Positions 1 through 5,223 of a DNA stretch of 5,409 nucleotides are shown here, piece by piece (within the stretch, counting starts at the first letter, position 1; each line of letters opens with the position of its first letter). The notes below the pieces were generated by a model. It was given only the letters and a program-made list of their open reading frames with translations. It was not told where the DNA came from and searched no databases. Location of the stretch: positions 1 through 5,409 of the forward strand of contig JALRIU010000143.1 in assembly GCA_023255355.1 (NCBI GenBank), written 5' to 3'. A program made the position numbers and the translations under genes. The DNA comes from Pseudomonadales bacterium (GTDB lineage Bacteria; Pseudomonadota; Gammaproteobacteria; Pseudomonadales; JAHEIH01).

Positions 1-145
1 TTGTCGGGCTCAATTGTGGAAACTCCTGTTCCCAGTAGCGCAATACATGCGGTTTTACCGCACATAAATCGCTTACTTCACCAATAGTAAAGTAACGTTT
101 ACCGGGGATAACCGGTAATTCGTCGTTGTTACTCGGCTCCAACAT
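1..145 (-). CDS. MerR-family transcriptional regulator, N-terminal fragment (3' end beyond the window)
   Basis: Translation from the ATG at 145-143 gives 48 residues beginning MLEPSNNDELPVIPGKRYF and continuing into TIGEVSDLCAVKPHVLRYWE, then EQEFPQL at the window edge. The block from about residue 18 to 48 is the start of a MerR winged helix-turn-helix domain: a helix-turn-helix (IGEVSDLCAVKPHVLRYWE) followed by the wing. The family binds DNA as a dimer and usually distorts the spacer of a promoter. The effector domain lies outside the window, so the ligand cannot be guessed. A MerR gene with a near-identical N-terminus follows ihfA in Pseudomonas and relatives (recalled, not searched). The ATG lies inside the last codons of ihfA, giving a 17-nt overlap in another frame. 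No good Shine-Dalgarno precedes it, only a weak GGG at 157-155, so translation probably depends on ribosomes finishing ihfA. The family call is firm; the function is unknown. Confidence 0.9.
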   Translation of the reverse strand, partial: MLEPSNNDELPVIPGKRYFTIGEVSDLCAVKPHVLRYWEQEFPQLSPT

Positions 146-428
146 AGGATTCTACCCGTGCTTTGAGTTTTTGACCTGGTTTAAAGGTAACTACACGACG
201 CGCAGTAATGGGTATCTCTTCGCCAGTTTTAGGATTTCTACCTGGGCGCTGACTTTTATCTCTCAAGTCAAAGTTACCAAATCCTGACAGCTTAACTTGT
301 TCATTTTGTTCGAGTGATGTTCGAATTTCTTCAAAAAACATCTCGACAATTTCTTTTGCTTCACGCTTATTCAAGCCAAGCTCTTCAAATAGGCGATCAG
401 CCATTTCAGCTTTTGTTAATGCTGTCAT
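129..428 (-). CDS. ihfA: Integration host factor subunit alpha (IHF-alpha, HimA)
   Basis: The 99-residue product equals the length of E. coli IHF-alpha. It is a DNABII (HU/IHF) fold protein that pairs with IHF-beta, binds the minor groove at specific sites and bends DNA sharply. It acts in transcription, recombination and replication initiation. Visible features are the N-terminal helices (MTALTKAEMADRLFEELGLN, residues 1-20), the core motif VKLSGFGNFDLRDK (45-58) and the beta-arm with RNPKTGEEIPI (64-74). Pro66 corresponds to the intercalating proline. The RRVVTFKPGQKLK segment (77-89) closes the fold. IHF-alpha rather than HU or IHF-beta is indicated by the sequence and by its place after pheT. 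The ATG lies 2 nt after the pheT stop. Its Shine-Dalgarno GAGGA (440-436) sits within the last pheT codons with 7 nt spacing, so translational coupling to pheT is likely. E. coli has an IHF-autoregulated promoter for this gene inside pheT; I could not identify one here. Confidence 0.98.
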   Translation of the reverse strand: MTALTKAEMADRLFEELGLNKREAKEIVEMFFEEIRTSLEQNEQVKLSGFGNFDLRDKSQRPGRNPKTGEEIPITARRVVTFKPGQKLKARVESYVGAE

Positions 429-430
429 TA

Positions 431-2821
431 TTACGTCCTCAGTACTGCGTTGTAGTTATCACTTAAGTGACTTACTACTGCATCAATCGATGCATTTACA
501 TCTTCATCAAGTAGTGTTCGAGTCTGATCTTGGTAAATTAATGCAACGGCTAAGCTGCGTTTACCTTCTTCAACACCCTTGCCCTCGTAGACATCAAAAA
601 GACGTACTGACTTGAGCAAATTTCCACCAATTTGATTAATAACACCTAGAATAGTCGAAGAGGGTATGGTCTTGTCAACTACTATCGCTAAATCCCTTCG
701 AGTTTCAGGGAATTTTGATATCTCTTTGAATTTAGGCAGTTTAGCGTTAATAATTTGTGACAATCTGAGCTCAACTAATACCACTGGACGGCTTAAATCC
801 ATCTCCGCTTGAACACTAGGATGCATTGTTCCAATAAAACCAACATGCTCACCATTTCGGGTAATTTCTGCACATTGACCAGGATGCATACCAGCACGCT
901 GAGCTGGCGCAAAGGTAAACTGACTTGCCATACCCGTTAATGCAAATAACGACTCAAGGTCACCTTTGACATCAAAGAAATCGACCGCACTATTACCACC
1001 ATGCCACGAGTCGTTACTGCGACCACCGCAGGCAGCAAATGCCAACATCGGCTCTTGCAATAAGCCATCCTCAGAAGGCACAAAGCGCAAGCCGCTTTCG
1101 AAGACACGTACGCGGCTTCGTTGGCGGTTAAGGTTATGGCGAATAGCTGCAGCCAAGCCTGGTAACAAACTGCTGCGCATCGTTGCCAAATCTGCAGATA
1201 TAGGATTTTCAAGAGCAATCGCCGCAATCTCTGGATCAAATAAGGCTTGGAGTTTTGGCTCAACAAAACTATAAGTAATAGCCTCGCGGTAATCACGGGC
1301 TACTAAATGTCGTCTTAGGTGGCGTAGCTCTAAAATATTTTCAGGCTTTGCTTGTAGTTTGAGGTTAGCGCCTAGCGTGGTTACTGGTAATTTGTTGTAT
1401 CCATAAATACGCGCTAATTCCTCTAAAAGGTCAGCCTCAATAGCAATATCAAAACGATAGCTTGGTACACTTACAGACCAACCTTCGGCATTTGCAGTAA
1501 CACCCAAGCCTAGACGACTAAGAATTTCTTCAACCTGATTGTCAGCAATATCAAGCCCCAAAAGACGCTTAATCTGACTACGTTTTAGGATTACATCTGT
1601 TTTAACAGGTAAGTGCGACTCACTAACTGCTTCAGTGATTGGGCCTGCTTCACCACCAACAATCTCAAGCAATAATTGAGTTGCACGCTCCATCGCATCA
1701 CGTTGCAATGTGAAATCGACACCGCGCTCATAGCGATGCGATGAGTCGGTGTGCAAACCATAGCTACGCGCCTTACCAGCCGCTAACTCAGGCATAAAGA
1801 AAGCTGACTCTAAAAATAGATCCGTCGTCGTCTCGCTTACAGCACTATCAGCACCGCCCATAATACCAGCCATAGCTAACGCACCAGCATGATCAGCGAT
1901 CACACAAGTGTTGCCTTGCAATTTAACTTCTTGGTCATCTAATAAGGTCAGTTCTTCTCCCTCATTAGCATAGCGAACCACAATACCGCCTTTTAATTTA
2001 TTTAAATCAAACGCGTGCATAGGCTGACCTTGCTCGATCAACATATAGTTAGTGACATCAACAACAGGATCGATACTTCTCAAACCACTGCGACGCAACT
2101 TCTCTACCATCCAGACTGGTGATGGCGCGCTAATATCAATATTGCGAATCACTCGTCCCAAATATCGTGGACAGTACTCAGGCGCGTGAACATCGACAGA
2201 GAATGTATCAGTTATCGTTGGCACAACAGGATTGATGACAGGCATACATACATCAAGCTGATTAAGCACACCTACTTCGCGAGCAATACCCTTAATGCTT
2301 AAACAATCACCACGATTCGGTGTTAAATCAACCTCGATCACTTGGTCATTAAGATTTAGCGCGGTCCGAAGATCTTGACCAACGACTGCATCAGACACTA
2401 ACTCCATTAGCCCATCATTTGCTTCAGAAATTTGCAACTCAGCTTCAGCGCATAACATGCCAAATGATTCAACGCCTCTAAGCTTAGCCTTTTTAATTGT
2501 AAACGGTTTACCGTCATCGCCAGGAGGAAGTACTGCACCCACCATAGCAAATGGCACCTTAATACCTGCGCGCGCATTTGGGGCACCACAAACGACTTGA
2601 AACTGCTCACTGCCATTACTTACGGTACATACACGCAAGCGATCCGCCTCTGGGTGCTGAATAGCCTCTAAAATCTCACCAACGACCACACCACTAAACT
2701 CACCGGCAACACCTTCAACAGCATCGACTTCAAGACCTGCCATAGTAATTTGGGCAACCAGTTCATCGGTGCTGATAGCAGGATTAACCCATGCTCTTAA
2801 CCACTGTTCACTTACTTTCAT
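431..2821 (-). CDS. pheT: Phenylalanine--tRNA ligase beta subunit
   Basis: The 796-residue product is the large subunit of the cytoplasmic alpha2-beta2 phenylalanyl-tRNA synthetase, which charges tRNA-Phe using ATP; E. coli PheT is about the same length (795). Domains in order are: N-terminal B1 segment (1-38); tRNA-binding OB-fold (about 39-148, with VVVGEILEAIQHPEADRLRV); B3/B4 editing domain (about 211-385, with VVDVTNYMLIEQGQPMHAFD and SHRYERGVD at 361-369), which hydrolyses mischarged Tyr-tRNA-Phe; B5 domain (about 405-480); catalytic-like core lacking synthetase activity; and C-terminal ferredoxin-fold anticodon-binding domain (about 702-796, SKFPETRRDLAIVVD at its start). In B5, D458, D464, E467 and E468 have the same spacing as the magnesium-contacting acidic residues of E. 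coli PheT. The ATG follows the pheS stop by 14 nt, with Shine-Dalgarno AAGGGA overlapping that TAA, so the two subunits are probably made in coupled amounts. No frameshift or missing domain is seen. Confidence 0.99.
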   Translation of the reverse strand: MKVSEQWLRAWVNPAISTDELVAQITMAGLEVDAVEGVAGEFSGVVVGEILEAIQHPEADRLRVCTVSNGSEQFQVVCGAPNARAGIKVPFAMVGAVLPPGDDGKPFTIKKAKLRGVESFGMLCAEAELQISEANDGLMELVSDAVVGQDLRTALNLNDQVIEVDLTPNRGDCLSIKGIAREVGVLNQLDVCMPVINPVVPTITDTFSVDVHAPEYCPRYLGRVIRNIDISAPSPVWMVEKLRRSGLRSIDPVVDVTNYMLIEQGQPMHAFDLNKLKGGIVVRYANEGEELTLLDDQEVKLQGNTCVIADHAGALAMAGIMGGADSAVSETTTDLFLESAFFMPELAAGKARSYGLHTDSSHRYERGVDFTLQRDAMERATQLLLEIVGGEAGPITEAVSESHLPVKTDVILKRSQIKRLLGLDIADNQVEEILSRLGLGVTANAEGWSVSVPSYRFDIAIEADLLEELARIYGYNKLPVTTLGANLKLQAKPENILELRHLRRHLVARDYREAITYSFVEPKLQALFDPEIAAIALENPISADLATMRSSLLPGLAAAIRHNLNRQRSRVRVFESGLRFVPSEDGLLQEPMLAFAACGGRSNDSWHGGNSAVDFFDVKGDLESLFALTGMASQFTFAPAQRAGMHPGQCAEITRNGEHVGFIGTMHPSVQAEMDLSRPVVLVELRLSQIINAKLPKFKEISKFPETRRDLAIVVDKTIPSSTILGVINQIGGNLLKSVRLFDVYEGKGVEEGKRSLAVALIYQDQTRTLLDEDVNASIDAVVSHLSDNYNAVLRT

Positions 2822-2835
2822 TTTGCCACTATCCC

Positions 2836-3855
2836 TTAAAACTGTTCCAAGAAGCGTAAATCGTTCTCAAAGAACAGACGCAAATCGTTAACACCATAGC
2901 GGAGCATAGCGAGACGCTCAACGCCCATACCAAAGGCAAAACCAGTGTATTTACTCGTATCAATATTGGATTTTTCAAAGACTTTAGGGTGCACCATACC
3001 GCAGCCCATGACCTCTAACCAGCCAGTGTGACTACATACACGGCAACCATCACCGGCACACATTACACACTGAATATCAACTTCTGCTGAGGGCTCAGTA
3101 AACGGAAAATAAGAAGGACGGAAACGAACAGCCAAATCCTTCTCAAAAAATACTTGTAAAAAGTCTTCAACAATACCTTTTAAGTCTGCAAAGCTAGTAT
3201 CTTCAGTGATGAGCAAGCCCTCAACCTGGTGAAACATCGGCGTATGGGTTAAATCTGAATCACAACGGTAGACACGACCGGGGCAAATCACACGAATGGG
3301 AGGTTCGTTTGATTCCATCACGCGCACCTGGACGGGTGACGTGTGAGTACGTAATACAGTTGTAGTACTGTCTTTTAAATAGAATGTATCGTGCATCGCT
3401 CGCGCTGGGTGATGCGCAGGTATATTGAGCGCCTCGAAGTTATGATAATCGTCTTCGATCTCTGGCCCTTCGACAACATCAAAACCAATGTTGGCAAAAA
3501 AGTCCTCAATACGTTCGATAGTTCGCGTGACCGGATGCAAACCACCACAATCCGCTTGTCGTCCAGCTAGAGTGACATCAATAGTCTCACTTGCTAACTT
3601 TGAGGCAATGGCGGCATTATCCATATCGGCCTTGCGCACATTAATTAATTCTTGCAGCTCTTGTTTAACCTTATTGATAAGGGCACCAGCCGCTGGGCGC
3701 TCCTCGGCAGATAGCTTGCCAAGGCTTTTCAATAGATCAGTAATCTGACCTTTTTTACCCAAAAAGTTTACGCGCACATCATCAAGAGCAGCGCCATCTT
3801 GAGCGTTTTCGATGGCCTCTTTGGCAGCGCTTGCTAAGGCCTCTAGGTTTTCCAT
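2836..3855 (-). CDS. pheS: Phenylalanine--tRNA ligase alpha subunit
   Basis: The 339-residue product is the catalytic subunit of phenylalanyl-tRNA synthetase, a class II enzyme that forms phenylalanyl-adenylate and transfers Phe to tRNA-Phe with the beta subunit. The N-terminus (about 1-90) is the coiled-coil arm that contacts tRNA. The catalytic domain shows HPVTRTIERIEDFF (107-120), the GPEIEDDYHNFEALNIPAHHP block (from 130), LRTHTSPVQ (168-176), motif 2 RVICPGRVYRCDSDLTHTP (188-206), FPFTEPSAEVD (250-260) and motif 3 GFAFGMGVERLAMLRYGVND (305-324). Ala307 aligns with E. coli Ala294, which sets the size of the Phe pocket. The protein is 12 residues longer than E. coli PheS (327), mainly from an insertion with four cysteines (263, 266, 271, 274) in a CX2CX4CX2C pattern before WLEVMGCGMVHP. 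The start is set by Shine-Dalgarno GGGAGA (3866-3861) with 5 nt spacing. A terminator-like hairpin and a start-codon inverted repeat lie just upstream. Confidence 0.99.
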   Translation of the reverse strand: MENLEALASAAKEAIENAQDGAALDDVRVNFLGKKGQITDLLKSLGKLSAEERPAAGALINKVKQELQELINVRKADMDNAAIASKLASETIDVTLAGRQADCGGLHPVTRTIERIEDFFANIGFDVVEGPEIEDDYHNFEALNIPAHHPARAMHDTFYLKDSTTTVLRTHTSPVQVRVMESNEPPIRVICPGRVYRCDSDLTHTPMFHQVEGLLITEDTSFADLKGIVEDFLQVFFEKDLAVRFRPSYFPFTEPSAEVDIQCVMCAGDGCRVCSHTGWLEVMGCGMVHPKVFEKSNIDTSKYTGFAFGMGVERLAMLRYGVNDLRLFFENDLRFLEQF

Positions 3856-3879
3856 AGGGTTCTCCCAAAATGCTATGGA
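3851..3879 (-). promoter_or_regulatory. Inverted repeat pairing across the pheS ribosome-binding site and start codon
   Basis: On the transcript strand TCCATAG (3879-3873) is perfectly complementary to CTATGGA (3857-3851), with a 15-nt loop. The 3' arm contains the pheS ATG (3855-3853), and the loop carries its Shine-Dalgarno GGGAGA. A folded hairpin would hide the start codon and constrain ribosome entry, which would make it a candidate translational control element. A competing 3-bp GGG-AGAA-CCC hairpin could form around the Shine-Dalgarno. The repeat is read directly from the sequence; the regulatory role is inferred. Seven paired bases alone could arise by chance. Confidence 0.4.
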
Positions 3880-3893
3880 TGGGTAATACTTAG

Positions 3894-3926
3894 AAAAAAA
3901 AGGGAAAGAGCTTTCACTCCTTCCCT
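3894..3926 (-). terminator. Rho-independent terminator or attenuator between rplT and pheS
   Basis: The RNA-sense hairpin has arms AGGGAAGGAG (3926-3917) and CTCTTTCCCT (3910-3901). This is a 10-bp stem with one G-U pair and the 6-nt loop TGAAAG. Seven further T residues follow directly (3900-3894), so the uninterrupted T run is eight including the last stem base. This is a textbook intrinsic terminator. It sits 27 nt after the rplT stop and 38 nt before the pheS ATG. E. coli controls pheST at this place by attenuation with the Phe-rich leader peptide pheM. No Phe-rich peptide precedes the hairpin here and I found no clear antiterminator pairing. It could be an attenuator of another type, or a partial terminator that lowers pheST relative to ribosomal protein expression. 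On the plus strand the hairpin is followed only by ATTTT, so it probably acts on the minus strand. Confidence 0.8.
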
Positions 3927-3953
3927 ATTTTGAACTACATAAGCCAATAAGAC

Positions 3954-4307
3954 TTAAAGTGCTGACTTCGCTTGCTCAACGACAGCAGCGAAAGCAGCTT
4001 TGTCGTGAACGGCAAGATCTGCCAATACGCGACGATCGAGCTCGATGTTAGCTTTTTTCAAACCGTTGATCATGCGGCTGTAGCTCAGACCATTTGCACG
4101 AGCACCAGCGTTGATACGTGCAATCCACAATCCGCGGAAGGTACGTTTCTTAGCACGGCGGTCGCGGTATGCGTACTGACCAGCTTTAGTAACGGCTTGT
4201 TTGGCTACACGGAATACACGCGAACGTGCACCATAGTAACCTTTAGCTTGCTTTAAAATCTTTTTGTGACGACGGCGTGCAACCACACCACGTTTTACGC
4301 GAGGCAT
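3954..4307 (-). CDS. rplT: 50S ribosomal protein L20 (bL20)
   Basis: The 117-residue basic product matches bacterial L20 over its whole length (118 in E. coli). The N-terminal extension (about 1-59) carries RVKRGVVARRRHKKILKQAK and GYYGARSRVFRVAKQAV, a long helical arm that threads through 23S rRNA domains I and II and is needed early in 50S assembly. The C-terminal globular domain (about 60-117) contains LWIARINAGARANGLSYSRM and INGLKKANIELDRRVLADLA. In E. coli this domain also binds the operator upstream of rpmI and represses translation of rpmI and rplT. The gene follows rpmI by 36 nt. It has an ideal Shine-Dalgarno AAGGAG (4319-4314) 6 nt before the ATG. L20 and L35 are a standard adjacent pair. 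There is nothing unusual in the protein. Confidence 0.99.
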   Translation of the reverse strand: MPRVKRGVVARRRHKKILKQAKGYYGARSRVFRVAKQAVTKAGQYAYRDRRAKKRTFRGLWIARINAGARANGLSYSRMINGLKKANIELDRRVLADLAVHDKAAFAAVVEQAKSAL

Positions 4308-4343
4308 ATAAGACTCCTTATCTCTCTACTAGTGGATTGCCGC

Positions 4344-4538
4344 TTAATTTAAGCGCAACATACGATCAACCAACACCTGATCCGATTTATGGATCGCAGT
4401 GCAACCGCGAAGCTGACGCTTACGCTTGGTTGTCATCTTAGTTAGAATGTGACTCTTATTGGCGCACTTACGCTTAAAACCGTTACCGGTCTTTTTAAAG
4501 CGTTTTGCTGCCCCACTGTGTACTTTCTGCTTAGGCAT
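4344..4538 (-). CDS. rpmI: 50S ribosomal protein L35 (bL35)
   Basis: The 64-residue, very basic product is L35, a small 50S protein bound to 23S rRNA. Diagnostic segments are the N-terminal MPKQKVHSGAAKRFKKTGNG, GFKRKCANKSHILTKM (20-35) and TTKRKRQLRG (36-45). The C-terminus KSDQVLVDRMLRLN resembles Pseudomonas-type L35 more than the E. coli form. A cysteine (residue 25) replaces the histidine usual in the KH-A segment. The start is supported by GGAG (4550-4547), 8 nt before the ATG. The gene lies between infC and rplT as expected. In E. coli it is the primary target of L20 repression, with rplT controlled through coupling. The 127-nt leader in front of it holds candidate RNA structures. Confidence 0.98.
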   Translation of the reverse strand: MPKQKVHSGAAKRFKKTGNGFKRKCANKSHILTKMTTKRKRQLRGCTAIHKSDQVLVDRMLRLN

Positions 4539-4665
4539 TTTAATAACTCCGCATTTGCAGTCGAGCCATCTGACTCGATGTAATGTTTAAACAATGAAGT
4601 TGTTTTTAAGAAACAAAAACATCCTCCCTTCATTAATGAAGGTCAGCTACTTTTGTTTCGGAGAA
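4539..4665 (-). promoter_or_regulatory. infC-rpmI intergenic leader with several small hairpins; candidate L20 operator region
   Basis: This 127-nt AT-rich spacer has no convincing gene. In transcript order it holds: a 16-nt perfect palindrome CCTTCATTAATGAAGG (4642-4627); two overlapping, mutually exclusive hairpins in 4620-4600 (GTTTTT/AAAAAC, or TTGTTT/AAACAA); the 10-nt palindrome TGTTTAAACA (4593-4584); and a 7-bp hairpin TCGAGTC-AGAT-GGCTCGA (4578-4561), whose internal T-G pair works only in the transcript strand. The rpmI Shine-Dalgarno follows 10 nt later. In E. coli the L20 operator lies here and includes a pseudoknot with distal infC sequence plus an irregular hairpin. The same role is inferred from position only; no match to the 23S rRNA binding site was demonstrated. 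No T run directly follows the palindrome, so it is not a classic terminator. Confidence 0.4.
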
Positions 4666-5190
4666 CTACTTCTTCTTTTTCGGGGCCAATACCATGGTGA
4701 GCTGACGACCTTCCATTTTAGGAAATTGCTCGACAGTCCCATAATCGGCTAAGTCGACTTCGACTCGCTTTAAAAGCTCCATGCCAATCTCTTGGTGGGC
4801 TAGCTCACGACCACGATAACGTAGTGTGACCTTCGCCTTATCCCCGTGCTCAAGGAAACGTATCAGGTTGCGTAGTTTTACCTGATAATCCCCTTCTTCC
4901 GTCCCTGGGCGAAACTTAATTTCTTTAACCTGAGTGCGAACCTGGTTTTTCTTGGCTGCTGCGCGTTGTTTTTTCTGTTCAAACAACACCTTGCCGTAAT
5001 CCATAACCTTACATACAACGACATCACCTTCAGACATTTGAACGAGATCAAGACCTGCGTCCGTTGCCGATTTAATGGCTTCCTGTATGGATACGATACC
5101 AACTTGTTGGCCTTCAGCATCAATCAAGCGTACTTGTGATGCCTCGATCTCATCATTGATGAGATGTTTTCCTTTTTTACCAGACTTAAT
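4666..5190 (-). CDS. infC: Translation initiation factor IF-3, ATT start codon
   Basis: IF3 binds the 30S subunit, prevents premature 50S joining and checks start codons and initiator tRNA. From the ATT at 5190-5188 the product is 174 residues (E. coli 180), starting MKSGKKGKHLINDEIEASQ. The N-domain (about 1-73) ends in the signature KVMDYGKVLFEQKK (61-74). A lysine- and alanine-rich helical linker (about 73-86) follows. The C-domain carries QVKEIKFRPGTEEGDYQVKL, RFLEHGDKAKVTLRYRGREL and MEGRQLTMVLAPKKKK. No in-frame ATG or GTG exists between an upstream in-frame TAA and the conserved core. The first conventional alternative is a TTG at 5127, which would remove 21 conserved residues. The ATT has Shine-Dalgarno GAGGA at 7 nt spacing. 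Rare AUU initiation is the known device by which E. coli IF3 represses its own synthesis, so the same is inferred here. One oddity is that residues 51-60 lack the usual PPVC of this region. The gene follows thrS by 33 nt. Confidence 0.97.
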   Translation of the reverse strand: MKSGKKGKHLINDEIEASQVRLIDAEGQQVGIVSIQEAIKSATDAGLDLVQMSEGDVVVCKVMDYGKVLFEQKKQRAAAKKNQVRTQVKEIKFRPGTEEGDYQVKLRNLIRFLEHGDKAKVTLRYRGRELAHQEIGMELLKRVEVDLADYGTVEQFPKMEGRQLTMVLAPKKKK

Positions 5191-5202
5191 TGCTATTTCC
5201 TC
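5188..5202 (-). promoter_or_regulatory. infC ribosome-binding site with rare ATT initiation codon
   Basis: On the transcript strand GAGGA (5202-5198) precedes ATT (5190-5188) by 7 nt. The reading frame from ATT continues as K-S-G-K-K-G-K-H-L-I-N-D-E-I-E into IF3, with a frame-closing TAA just upstream. No ATG, GTG or TTG fits the IF3 N-terminus. AUU is discriminated against by IF3 itself, so initiation here should fall when free IF3 is plentiful, as is established for E. coli infC. Confidence 0.92.
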
Positions 5203-5223
5203 AAATTAAATGTGCTTAACGCA

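Noticed and set aside
937..1296. Open frames on both strands inside pheT (a 119-codon minus frame and a 102-codon plus frame)
   Set aside because: Both lie wholly within the well-conserved C-terminal part of PheT and have no family resemblance; they are frame shadows.
3488..3748. 86-codon plus-strand frame antisense to pheS
   Set aside because: It is wholly antisense to the conserved pheS coding region and its composition mirrors that gene; there is no independent support.
3856..3893. A pheST promoter between the terminator and the pheS start
   Set aside because: TATTAC could serve as a poor -10, but no acceptable -35 lies at the right spacing; nothing can be supported by eye.
3972..4256. 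94-codon plus-strand frame antisense to rplT
   Set aside because: It is a mirror of the conserved L20 gene with no recognisable protein features.
4442..4633. 63-codon minus-strand frame starting MKGGCFCFLK in the infC-rpmI spacer
   Set aside because: Half of it overlaps rpmI in another frame. Its ATG lies within the 3' arm of the 16-nt palindrome, no proper Shine-Dalgarno precedes it, and the sequence resembles nothing recognisable.
4598..4633. Short Phe-containing peptide (MFLFLKNNFIV) after GGGAGG in the infC-rpmI spacer, as a possible leader peptide
   Set aside because: The GGGAGG directly abuts the ATG with no spacing, the spacer is T-rich so Phe codons are expected by chance, and no terminator follows before rpmI.
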